Source: Malania oleifera
Taxonomy: Eukaryota; Streptophyta; Magnoliopsida; Santalales; Ximeniaceae
DNA: 64,000 nucleotides
Assembly: GCF_029873635.1 (NCBI RefSeq)
Contig: NC_080426.1
Span: 58,250,673 to 58,314,672 of the forward strand
Direction of reading: 5' to 3'
Shown: one piece after another, positions 44,171-54,247 of the stretch
Layout of the letters: each line of letters opens with the position of its first letter
Position numbering within the stretch: position 1 is the stretch's first letter
The notes under the pieces: generated by a model
The model's database searches: none
What the model was told of the DNA's origin: nothing
What the model saw: the letters and a program-made list of their open reading frames with translations, nothing else
Position numbers and translations under genes: made by a program

Positions 44171-44990
44171 AACTCTACTAGTTCTGCATCATTCCTCGGA
44201 ACTAATTTAATTCTTTCCTGTAGAGTTGGCTGGAAAACCAGATTAGCAATAAATGTCTAGTGATCGCCCTTTACCAGCTCCACACCGAGCCTCTCTAGAT
44301 CCATCTAGATCGAATGTTAAATTTTCACTACGAATATAGATGAATCCACTGATTTTCGGCTTAAAGCATCAGCAACCACATTAGCCTTTCCTAAGTGGTA
44401 GCTAATAGTGCAGTCATAATCCTTTATTAGCTCCAGCCATCTCCTATGCCTCTTATTTAACTCATTCTGCGTGAAAAAGTATTTTAAACTCTTATGGTCA
44501 GTGAAAATCTCACATCTACCCCCATAAAGATAGTGTCTCCAAATCTTCAACGCATAGACCATTGCCGCTAACTCCAAATCATGGGTAGGATAGTTCTTCT
44601 CATATTCTTTCAGTTGTCGTGAGGCATAGGCTATCACTCTTCTCCACTGCATCAACACGCATCCGAGCCCTTTATGGGATGCATCACTGTAAATTACGAA
44701 TCCCTCTTCTCCTGAAGGAATCGTCAACACAGGCACAGTGACGAGTCCCTACTTCAACTTTTGGAAGCTCTGTTCACATTTGTCAGACCACTCAAACTTC
44801 ACTCCCTTCCTGGTCAATGGGCCTGACAATTTAGAGAAGCCCTCAACAAACCTATAGTAGTACCTAGTCAATCCAAGGAAACTCTTAATCTTATGCACAT
44901 TATTTGGTTGTACCTAGTCTACTACCACCTCAATCTTAATCAGATCAATAGAAATACCACCCCTAGATATAATGTGTCCAAGGAAGGTAC
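44171..44990 (-). pseudogene. RT thumb/connection and RNase H domain
   Basis: The open stretch 44736-44317 is the best preserved domain of the window: [60 protein letters not shown] and [13 protein letters not shown]. All four RNase H carboxylates (D, E, D, D) are present. It would degrade the RNA strand of the RNA-DNA hybrid. Upstream, 44990-44740 carries FLGHIISRGGISIDLIKIE, FLGLTRYYYRFVEGFSKLSG and KFEWSDKCEQSFQKLK with single stops. Confidence 0.87.
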
Positions 44991-45480
44991 CTATTCCAGC
45001 CAGAACTCGCACTTCTTGAGCTTCACATACAACTTCTTTTCTCTCATCACCTGAAGCACTATCCTCATATATTCCTCTTGCTCCACTGGGCTCTTTGAAT
45101 ACACCGGTATATCATTAAAAAATACTACCACAAACTGATCTAAATACTGGTGAAAGACCATGTTCATCAAATCCATAAAAACATTGCAAGAGCATTTTTC
45201 AAACCAAACGTCATAACTAGAAATTCATAGTGGCCATACCGTGTTCTAAATGCCATCTTCGGAACATCTTTCACCATGACTTTCACCTGATGGTACCCGA
45301 AGCGTAAGTCTATTTTTGAAAAGATCTGTGTCCCCTGTAGCTAATCAAACAAATCATCGATACGAGGGAGCGGATATTTATTCTTGATAGTTACTTTATT
45401 TATTTCCTTGAAGTCAATGCACAACCTCATCGACCCATCCTTATTCCTCACAAATAAAATCGGCACTCCCTAAGGCGATA
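44991..45480 (-). pseudogene. Reverse transcriptase core, damaged
   Basis: The stretch 45176-44991 has [20 protein letters not shown] followed by [10 protein letters not shown]; the catalytic FIDD is FFND, losing one aspartate. Further upstream the sequence encoding RT fingers is recognisable at 45200-45470 ([29 protein letters not shown]) with stops between. This enzyme would convert element RNA to cDNA. Confidence 0.82.
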
Positions 45481-46170
45481 CACTGGGCCAAATAAACCCC
45501 TTATCTAATAGTTCCTGCAAATGTTCTTTCAATTCTTTTAGCTCTTCCACTGCTATTATGTACGACACCTTCAAAATTGGCGCTGTCCCTGGAACCAGAT
45601 CAATAACAAACTTTACCTCATGATCAAGAGGTAGTACCGGTAAATCCTCGGGAAACATATCAGGAAAATCCCTCACTATCGGGATATCATCTATCCTCAA
45701 CTCTCCTTCTGATACAGCCTTTAAATAGGCTAAATATCCCCGAAAACCTTCTAATAGCAATCTACGCGCTTGAATAGCGAATAGTAATTGAGGTGGGGTG
45801 CGCACACATGATCCCATGAATCTGTACTCTTGTCCCTTTGGAGGTCTGAACACTACCTCCTTTTGATGGTAGTCAATGCTAGTATAGTGGACAGCTAGCC
45901 AATCCATCCCCTAGATTACCTCAAATCCATGCATATCTAAAACCACCATATTAGCTGACAAAGACCTCCCCTGAATACCCATTGGACAGTCCCTGAGTAC
46001 CTTTATCCCTACAGCCCTAGTCGACGTAGCAATAGAAAGACTAATATCTAACTGATGAGGTTTAAACCCACACAACTTAACATATTCCCGGGCGATAAAA
46101 GAATGAGTCACCCGACTCACCCTGAATCAAACAAGGAAGTAGCTTTAAATGATAGTATTAAAATAGTACC
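45470..46170 (-). pseudogene. Aspartic protease and protease-RT linker
   Basis: Near 46130 ATSLFDSG holds the catalytic Asp; the frame shifts immediately and resumes as VTHSFIAREYVKLCGFKPHQ (46120-45911), then GIQGRSLSANMVVLDMHGFE. The stretch 45907-45470 has MDWLAVHYTSIDYHQKEVVF and the linker DFPDMFPEDLPVLPLDHEVK, then IDLVPGTAPILK. Only the frame change and a single stop separate otherwise well-kept blocks. Confidence 0.82.
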
Positions 46171-47238
46171 TGTCACCACATCTCCTGCCGCCTCAGCATT
46201 TCCTGACGTCAGTGCATAAACTTGTGCTGGAGCAGTATTCCTCTGCTGTTTGCCTCGAGGTGCCTGATAGCCTCCTATATATGGTCGAGGAGCAACCGCT
46301 ATCGGTGGTGGTGCCTAACAATTTCTCACGATATGTCCACGCTGATAGCACCAATAACAGACCACCTCCCTCACTTGGCACTCTCCAGGGTGTCTCATGT
46401 AGCATCTAGGACAATGAGGGGGCATCTGTCTAATCTATACTACTCATTCTCTTCCTCCTTGTCGTTGTCCCCCTCTGCCATCGTATCTCTTCCAAAGCCC
46501 TCGACTGGACCCCGCCTGAATATCAGGAGGCACGGGCCCCTTTCCTTGGCTCTGTGCTACTGCGCCTCTTTATAGGCCACTCTTAATTACTGTAACTCTA
46601 TCTACTATCTCTGAGAAGGTCTGAGCTTGGAAGCTTACTACCTGCTCATACATGTTTTTCCTTAGGCACTTCTCAAACTTCCTCACCTTCCTCTCCTCAT
46701 CTAGCACCAGATATAGGACGAATCACGATAGCTCAATGAATTTAGGTGCATACTGCTGCACTGTCATAGGCACCTGTGTCAGATGCAGAAACTATAATGC
46801 CTTCGCACTCCTGACCATATCAGGAAAGTACCACTTGAAGAAAATCTCCCTAAAGCGACTCCACGTCATCGCTACAAGGTCAGGTCTCTGCTCCTCCCAT
46901 AGTCTCACCGACCTCCACCAGCGCTTTGCTTCCCCAATCAATTTAAATATAGCAAATAACACCCTTTGCTCATCTATACACGAGAGGATTGCCAGAATGT
47001 CCTCTATGTCCTATACCCAATTCTCTACTACTAGTGGGTCCGCTCCTCCAACAAAAGATGGGGGTTGCATACGCATGAACTGCTCAATCGTGCAGCCCCG
47101 CTCCCCCGAGCTCCCAGCCATCTCAGTCATCACCTGTTGGGTGATGCTACGCAATACTGCGTCAGGGTCTCCACCACCCATACTAGAAGGTCCTGCTCCA
47201 TCACCTCCCATACTCGTGTTACTGTTCCCCAGATCCAT
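46171..47238 (-). pseudogene. Gag with zinc knuckle
   Basis: The ATG at 47238 (MDLGNSNTSMGGDG) is preferred because it directly follows a splice-acceptor-like CCCTTTGTAG. It continues MAGSSGERGCTIEQFMRMQP and SFVGGADPLVVENWV, stop, then after stops RWWRSVRLWEEQRPDLVAMT and WSRFREIFFKWYF, the gag core. Near 46320-46360 the zinc knuckle CYWCYQRGHIVRNC is complete (C-X2-C-X4-H-X4-C). Gag would form the particle and bind RNA. Confidence 0.83.
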
Positions 47239-47619
47239 CCTACAAAGGGAACAACTAGTCTCAGCATACAATCACTATCATACAACCAATACACTACTAT
47301 AACTCATAAATTACTCTCATACAACCATTTATCTCCACATCCTTAATCCCCATTTAAGATTCAGTCCTACCACTCAGAAACAAGACCCAACGATAGTATC
47401 CATGGTTTTCCTGAAATCGTTATCCCAGGAAAAACACAGAAACAACCCCGGTACTCTTGTTTCTAGGCTGCAAGATAGAACCATAAATTCTCACCTCATT
47501 CTTCACAATAACAGACTCACATTTCAACCTACCCATCTCCTATTTTTCTCAAAATCCATTCCTATACTATGGTATTGTATTTCGCTATTTACTAAAGTTT
47601 GCAAAACCTTGCAACCTAG

Positions 47620-47631
47620 GCTATGATACCA
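47620..47631 (-). other. tRNA-Met primer binding site
   Basis: Minus strand TGGTATCATAGC, one mismatch from TGGTATCAGAGC, next to the 5' LTR end. Confidence 0.85.
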
Positions 47632-47634
47632 AAC

Positions 47635-49196
47635 TATGACGCCCCAATTTTTGTACCAATTTTTTTTTAAAACAATATTAAACAATCATATATCGGCCAC
47701 ATCGACAACTCTGATACCATACACATAACCCGGCCCGCATTGGGTACAAGGTAAACTGACATTTCATATGCACAACCTAACAGTGGAAGACATAATGTAC
47801 ATACCATCTAGAATACAATATCTAGAGTATAATTATACATATACACCCATTCTGTCATACCCCAAAAAAAACTACAACCCTAGGGGAATTACACCTCCCT
47901 AGTCCAAAAACTCACCCTGTATATCAGGATCTCAGCTCCCTACTGTCTTGAAGCTCTATCACCTAGTCTATCTCTGTTCCCTAAAAAGTTTAGATAATTT
48001 AGGTGAGACACATCTCAGTAAGATGGAATAAATTATTTATAATGTGTGGCAGTATGAGTTTCATTATATCGTAATGTATAAACATATCAGTGATTGTATC
48101 TTCTGAGAAAATATACCATTCCATATATACAATCATATAAATAAACAACACAAGCTTTCAAAAGCTTTTAATTTCGTTTCCAAAAGCACATTCCATCATC
48201 TCATAATAGTATGTACCATGTTTCACATATTTCAACATTTCTCAAAAAATACTCATTAGTATTTATCACTTTTCATTACCTCTTATATTTCAAATATCAA
48301 AACACCACAATTCAATATAAGTCATATGCCACACAATTTTTCTGATATTCATATCATAATAATTTCAGGCAAAATAACATATTCTCATTTTCACGTATTA
48401 ACTAAATCCATAATTCTAAAAAATAATTGTAATAATTTATTCCCCTTACTTGGCTTACTAAGATCTTGCTAAAAATACCCAATTCCTACGCCCCTCAACG
48501 TTTGCAACCTAAAAACCTGAAATTCACATTTATCCCAAATTATTAAACTCAACTCCCAGAATAACTTCCATTTATCACTTCCTAGATTTCTTATACTCCA
48601 AATTAACATTAAAACTCTAAAATACTTCACTTACCCTAGTTTTCTTGAACTACGCCTACAGGGATCCCGAAATTATACCCGCGACGCTCACACGAATCCT
48701 GAATTTAATAAACTAAGTTCAACCTTAGAATGCCCAATATTCTAACATTCCAAATATACATTAATTAAATAATATTTAATCCCTTAATAACCCCTTTATC
48801 TTAATTTTGGGGTTATGCCTACGACGACCCCATGAGAAATCCGCTTTGCAAGACTTATAAAGAATCATCCCTAGATTCTCGTGGTGGTGACCGACCGTAA
48901 ATTCGGCTTAAGATTTAAGAAAAATTGAAGTAAGAATGAGAATTTACCTTACCCCAGGGGATATGCCTACGCCGTTCCTACGACAAATCTACTTCGATAG
49001 AAATATCAGTGGCGGAGAATGGAGTCCAACAGTATTTTCTTATTTTCGATTAGGCCAATATCAGCCAAGAAATTGAAGAGAGTGGAGAGAGATAGAGGGG
49101 TGAGACGACACTAAAGGGGGGGCCTCTGTCTGTGTGATTTGAAATCCTGCTAAAGCAGAAGCTTTAGGAGGTGATATATACATATATATAGTATAA

Positions 49197-49231
<35 letters not shown>

Positions 49232-49426
49232 CAACAACAACATTATTATAATATTTAATTAATAATAGTAATAATTTAATTAATTAATAAAATTAAAATT
49301 AAAATTAAAATGTAATCATTTTTTTTCTTTCTTTTTTTTAAAAAAAATTTAATTTAATTAATTAATTAACTTTTTTTTTTTAAATCACCCCACTGATCTT
49401 GTATAACCATTTTTGGGGTTATTACA
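47635..49426 (-). repeat. 5' LTR of the minus-strand gypsy element, 1,792 bp
   Basis: Minus strand: starts TGTAATAACCCC (49426), TATA-like region near 49170-49190, donor-like GGG|GTAAGG with GT at 48952-48951, hairpin TGAGA/TCTCA at 48004-48017, and a CTTTTTAG acceptor-like site near 47982. It ends GGGGCGTCATA, so the final CA appears mutated to TA. About 1.08 kb present in the partner LTR (roughly 40275-41365) is missing at 48186. Confidence 0.9.
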
Positions 49427-49431
49427 GAATA

Positions 49432-49690
49432 CTACAATGTGAATACTGAAATGGGAATATGAAAATGTGAATATTGCAATGTGAATACTGCAATATGAAT
49501 GTTGAAATGTGAATACTGAAATGGGAATATGAAAATGTGAATATTACAATGTGAATACTGCAATATGAATGTTGAAATGTGAATACTGGAATGTGAATAT
49601 GGAAATGTGAATATTTCAATGTAAATACTACAATGTGAATACTAAAATGTGAATACGAAATGTGAATAATGAAAAGTGGAAATGTGAACC
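49432..49690 (+). repeat. 14-bp minisatellite with 70-bp higher-order period
   Basis: About 18 units of AATGTGAATACTGA-like sequence. Five successive variants form a 70-bp block that repeats (about 49437 and 49507). The array began left of the inserted element (39685-39725 carries three more units), so the 9.7-kb insertion split it. Confidence 0.88.
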
Positions 49691-50681
49691 TTGATAGACG
49701 GTTGTTGATAAAGAGCGCAGTACCATTGCTAGCGAGGTGTTAGTGCAATCACACGGTCTCATGGAGAGCGTGGCGTGACAATTGATTAAGCTAGTGAGAA
49801 GGGTAGTTTTGCCCCCTGGAGTCCGGACCAGGGTAGGGAGGCCAATCGTACTACAGACGGACAAGTAGAGTTCTTATTTTGATCTAACTGGGTAGGCCAA
49901 CCGCGGTTTAGATCCAGCCTTTGCCCCGCATAACCTTGACCATAGGGGGAAGCATGGCGTTAAGAATATCCTCAAGGTAGCCATGAGTTACAGACGGCAC
50001 ATGGATTGGTTATTGAGGACACTTATGAGTTATAGGTGAAATGGAAATGAAAAATGAAAGAGCGTGAGTTTAATAACATAAATAATTAAGGCGAAGTAAA
50101 ACTTTCCGCTTAAGGGCTTTCTGAGTAAGGCGAGTGCCCTGATAAGTATCAATTGCAGCCTCACCCGAGTTAATCAGGCAAGGTTACAAAAGATATCAGA
50201 GCAGAGGGGAGCTACATGTATGGGCATGTAATCTCCCCTATCCTCAGGAAATTTCGCTGATAAATATGGGTTGCATATGAATGAGTTTGAAAAATGGAAT
50301 TGAAGCTTGTAAAAGCTTATGTTTTATATCTGTATGATTATGAGTATAGTTGGTGTATTTTTCTCAAATGGTATTATTACTGAAATGAGTATATTATGAT
50401 ATAACGAAACTCATACTGGCACACACTGTAAATAATTTATTCCGTCTTACTGAGATGTATCTCACCCAAATATCTAAATTTTTTAGGGAACTGTGACAGA
50501 CTAGGAGATAGAACTCTGAGATAGAGGGGAGCTGGCACACTGATAAAAAGGGTGAGTGTTTTGAGCTAGGGATGTATGATTCCTCATCGATGAATGTCCT
50601 TCTTCTGTTCATCGACAAACCTTTTAAATTCATCGACGAAGGCCAAATTATAAATAGGCCCTAGATCAGTTCTTTAGCTAA

Positions 50682-50689
50682 TTCTCTCT

Positions 50690-50734
<45 letters not shown>
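50682..50734. repeat. (CT)n microsatellite
   Basis: CT repeat just downstream of the TATA box of LTR B, at the expected transcription start. The other gypsy LTRs have shorter CT-rich runs at the same place. Confidence 0.93.
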
Positions 50735-50735
<1 letters not shown>

Positions 50736-51428
50736 GGGTTCGGCCCTGCCACCTTCTTTCTTTGATTCTGATCTGGATTTAGCCTGATTCGATGATCGGA
50801 AACTACCATGAGGTTCCTGGGGTGTTTCTCTTTAAGTCAGCCGGAGCAAAAACTTGATTTGGAGTTCTTGGGCACCACTCCAAAATTAGGGTAAGTATGA
50901 TATTTTTAATATTAAATTAATTATTGGGAGTGTGTGAGCCTAAAAGATGTTAAATGATAAATATTCTGGAGTTGAACTGATTAAATAAGGATTTTAGGAA
51001 TGTAGGGTTCCGTTTTTATTCAATTTAGGCAGAATTTCAAGGAATAGGTAAGGGGAATAAAATTATACTAGGATTTTATTAAATTGAATTGGTTATTTTT
51101 TTAGTAAAGGAACCGTATAATTATAGTATGATTTTCTGAATAGTTTAGGAAAATGGAAATAATGATTTTGATTATAAATCATAATTAGGAAAAACTGTCT
51201 GGCATGAAAATATTCTTTCTTAATTACCTGGTTGTAAATATTGTATGGTTGTGAATACCGTCTGCTTACTAGTGCTGTTTGAAGGTGAGTATTGCCTGGT
51301 TGTGAATACTGATTGGTTATGGATGCTATCTAATTGTGAATACTGCTTGGCTGTGAACATCTTTGATGGTGATTATAGGTTGATTGTGAACACTATCTGT
51401 TGTGAACATAAATGTGCGGTGAAATACA

Positions 51429-51743
51429 TAGCTGCCCTACGTGGGCCACATATGATGTAGTACGTAATAGTCCTACATGGGCCACGTATTATGAGATACG
51501 TAGCTACCCTACATGGGCCACATACTGTGAAATACGTAGTTGTAATACATGGGCCACGTATGGTGTAGTACACAGTAGTCTTACATGGGCCACGCACTAT
51601 GAGATACGTTGCTGTCCTACGTGGGCCATGTACTGTGAGATACGTAGCTGCCCTACATGGGCCACGTACTGTAAGATACGTAGCTACCCTACATGGGCCA
51701 CATACTATGGGGTATGCAGTTGCCCTAGGTAGGCCACATACTG
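51429..51743. repeat. 36-bp minisatellite, 8.75 copies
   Basis: Units start every 36 bp from 51429 (TAGCTGCCCTACGTGGGCCA then CATATGATGTAGTACG). The conserved core is CCTACATGGGCCACGTACTG. Because 36 is divisible by 3 it gives open frames with 12-residue periodicity on both strands; these are not genes. Confidence 0.95.
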
Positions 51744-51889
51744 AGTTCAAATGATTGTGTTCTATCCTGTGTGAATGAAATGTGGTGTATACGGTTGTTG
51801 ACTTTGTGAGGTAATTGATGTGAATGAGTGTGTATACTAGTATGTGAACCTAATTGCATAAATAATTATGACAAAGTAAATCTCTCCCC

Positions 51890-52150
51890 CCAAGGGCTTA
51901 CGGAGAAAGGCGAGTGCCCTGGTAATTATAGTCTGATACTAGAGCAAAGGGAAGTTACATGTATGGGCGTGTAAAATTTCCCTATTCTCAGAGACTTTGC
52001 TTATAAACATAACCTCAAGGGCTTACTGAGTAAGGTGAGTACCCTGGTCGTTGCAATGGTATTAGAGCAGAAGGAAGGTACATGTATGAGCGTGTAATCA
52101 TCCCAATCCTCGGGAACTTTCACTGTAAATATTGGTTTTGTTGTGTGACT
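51890..52150 (+). repeat. Two tandem hairpin modules of about 125 bp in LTR B
   Basis: Each module has GGGCTTACTGAG (51895, 52020), then AAGGYGAGTRCCCTGG, then GGGAAGTTACATGTATGGGC or a variant. The same module occurs singly at about 29397, 31165 and 50113, and on the minus strand near 40320-40455. Confidence 0.8.
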
Positions 52151-52542
52151 ATAGTTTGTAAGTGTCTTGCCAATTGTTGTTGATTAATTGATGAGTTTAT
52201 ATTATATATATATATATTAAAACTCTTCTGCCACACACTACTATAGTTTATTTCTTCCTTACTGAGAGGTGTCTCACTCCGAGAAATAATTGACTTTTCA
52301 GGTCCTTCAGGTGATCGAGCTTAGAAAGCTCAAGGGCAGGGCTGAGAATTTTGGGTAAATTTGGGCGGTAGTATGAACTAAAATCTGTATAAATATGTTT
52401 TAGAATTTCTGGTTATGTAATATAAAGTAAAGGGATACTCCCTTTTTGGGTTGTATATAGTACTCTGATATTTTATTTGAGGTTGTTCTTTATTTTCTGC
52501 TACGTGTATGTTAAATATGGTATCAGAGACAGTGATTGGTCT

Positions 52543-54200
52543 TATTGAAATGAGGAATAGTTCCCAAGAGGGGGTGGGGGTGAATTGGATTCTTTTAAAA
52601 TTTTAATGATTTTTAAGTTATTGATTTTAATTACCTAGAAAACAAGATATATAAACGATAACTACACTTAAAAATACTGAAATTTAAATTCCCAAGTCAA
52701 TTAATGAAATCAATGTAATTCAATCACTCAACCAAAAATATTAGAGCTTTAGTTGATTTTTCTGTAAACTCTTAGTATGCACTTTACTTGATCAAGATTT
52801 TCGCAGATTAACCAACGTACTCCCTTTTTGGGTTTCCGCAAATGATTAATCAAAACGTACTTTCTAAATATCAAGTACCTTTGTTTCTTTCTCACTTAAG
52901 AATCTGCAACCTGCACATTTAAATCTTACCACAATAGCAAGTAAATAATATAAAGTAAAGCAGAGAGAAAAACACAAGATTTTTACGAGGTTCGGCTTCA
53001 ACACTGCCTACGTCCTCACCTTTGGCAAAACAGCAAAGGATTCCACTATATCAGTTCCGTTACCTGGTGGAACAATACCAATTTACAACCACTCCTTCTG
53101 TCAGGCTAGAGCCCGCCTCTCCAAACAATAACCCCTTGTTTGGTCCAATGATTCAACAACTCTGAATCGTTTAAGAATGATGATAAAGAAATTTGTGTAC
53201 AAAAGAGAACTCTCACAATATGGTAGATTGGTACAATGATCAGCTCACTTATACTCCAAAGTAATTCAAATATAAGAAATTTGAAGCTCAACGCTTAGTA
53301 TGAATTACCAAATGATTTTTCAAAGAAAATGAAAGATTTTGATTTTTTAAAGCTTTGCTTCAAAATATAAATCAATGTCAGATCAGAAATTTTAAGCACA
53401 AGAAAATTTAAGATCCTTTGAGAAATTTGAATACTTGAAAATCACTTGATCTAAAAACCTTTGAAAAGTAGTTTGATCTAAAAACCTTGAAGGTTGCTTG
53501 ATCTTAAACTTTGAAGATTGCTGGATCTGAAACTTTGAAGATTTCTGGATCTAAAACTTTTGAAAATTGCTTAATTTCAAAAACCTTTCAATATTGCCTC
53601 TATGATCATTATTTTAAACCTTTGAAACTTTTGACTATTTATAGATGTTTTTAGAAGCCATCCATTACTCCCAAAGATTCCTAAAATTCATTTCCAAATA
53701 TTTTGAAATAAATATGTTTAAAAACATGGTTTAAAAAATCTTCCCTTCTTAAGCCCTTTTTATTTATTAAAAAAAAATACTTTTTAGAGTATATATGTTT
53801 AAAAAAATATTTTTGATTTTCTATGAGCTTCAAACCACTTTATATTTGAGTTTAACCTTTGAAGTACTTACATTAAGAACATCCTAAAATATAATTCTTT
53901 AATCTTCAATCTTGTTCTTCCATCATCTTTGTTGTTTCAATCTTTTATTTGAGCTTTTCACTAGTATAATTTTATTCCTCATGCTCTTTGTAATCCATAA
54001 GCTTTTCTTTGTGTTCTTCAAGGATTCTTTGTAATCCATAGACTATGCTTGTGTTCTTCAAGAATTCTTTGTAATCTATAGGCTTCTTTATGCACTTGGG
54101 CTCTGTCACTTTCCTAAAAAGAATTTTACTTGAAACATATTAAACATATCATTGATTTGTTATCATCAAAATAAGAATTATAAGCCTTATTAGGCCAACA
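52543..54200 (+). mobile_element. Solo LTR of an LTR retrotransposon (probably copia), TSD GGTCT
   Basis: Flanked by GGTCT at 52538-52542 and 54201-54205. It starts TATTGAAATGAGG (the usual TG is TA), then TTCCCAAGAGGGGGTGG and GTGAATTGG, and ends AGGCCAACA. It includes TTTACGAGGTTCGGCTTC (52988) and GCCTACGTCC (53008), a block seen in many plant copia LTRs. Between 53440 and 53600 short units such as CTTGATCTAAAAACC are repeated. There is no coding capacity. Confidence 0.85.
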
Positions 54201-54247
54201 GGTCTCATCACACCTCGAGCCCCACCTGACAGGTTCGAGCCGTGACA

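Larger units (their letters stand above)
39726..49426 (-). mobile_element. Complete Tekay/Del-like Ty3/gypsy element, minus strand, TSD GAATA
   Basis: 9.7 kb with both LTRs, PBS, gag, protease, RT, RNase H, integrase, a decayed chromodomain and PPT, in gypsy order on the minus strand. Exact GAATA repeats flank it (39721-39725 and 49427-49431), interrupting a 14-bp minisatellite of the host LTR. All domains can be recognised, but several stops, a frame change at the protease and lost catalytic residues show it is dead. Confidence 0.93.
38706..50578 (+). repeat. LTR A of the gypsy element, interrupted at 39726-49431
   Basis: Starts TGTAGAGACCT after the PPT. The left piece (38706-39725) has CTCGTCGACGAG-like palindromes (38797-38976), a TATA-like CTATACATAG near 38970 and a donor-like CAGG|GTAAGG (GT at 39158). 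The right piece (49432-50578) has the 14-bp minisatellite, the GGGCTTTCTGAG module at about 50113, a hairpin at 50206-50238 and the TGAGA/TCTCA hairpin at 50451-50464. Its 3' end is missing: near 50578 it joins the U3 of LTR B. Confidence 0.75.
36084..54247 (+). mobile_element. 5'-truncated Tekay-like gypsy element with a compound, twice-interrupted 3' LTR region
   Basis: The internal region begins within RT just before the YxDD motif and runs through RNase H, integrase, chromodomain and PPT into LTR sequence at 38706. The LTR region is split by a complete minus-strand gypsy element (39726-49426) and by a solo LTR (52543-54200), and is itself a fusion of two related LTRs joined near 50578. 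The 5' LTR, gag and protease are absent. Confidence 0.85.
50579..54247 (+). repeat. LTR B, truncated at its 5' end and fused to LTR A; interrupted by a solo LTR
   Basis: Begins inside U3 with palindromic TCATCGATGA and TTCATCGACGAA words (50585-50640). Then come TATA TATAAATAG (50649-50657), a (CT)n run (50682-50734), donor-like TTAGG|GTAAGT (GT 50891), the 36-bp minisatellite, two hairpin modules (51890-52150), TGAGA/TCTCA (52263-52276), acceptor-like CTTTTCAG (52294-52301) and PBS-like TGGTATCAGAGAC (52518-52530). After the inserted solo LTR it ends GAGCCGTGACA at 54247. Confidence 0.75.

Noticed and set aside
46652..47302. Plus-strand open frame of 216 residues
   Set aside because: Antisense of the gag gene of the minus-strand gypsy element, whose gag motifs are clear.
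51429..51743. CRISPR-like array
   Set aside because: Repeats are directly adjacent with no spacers, and the context is a plant retrotransposon LTR.
51373..51750. Long open frames on both strands over the 36-bp repeat, looking like a repeat protein
   Set aside because: The period is divisible by three, so any frame without a stop in one unit stays open on both strands. The array lies inside an LTR.
54230..54247. tRNA-like T-loop sequence GGTTCGAGCC
   Set aside because: It is the end of gypsy LTR B; no acceptor stem or anticodon arm can be formed around it.
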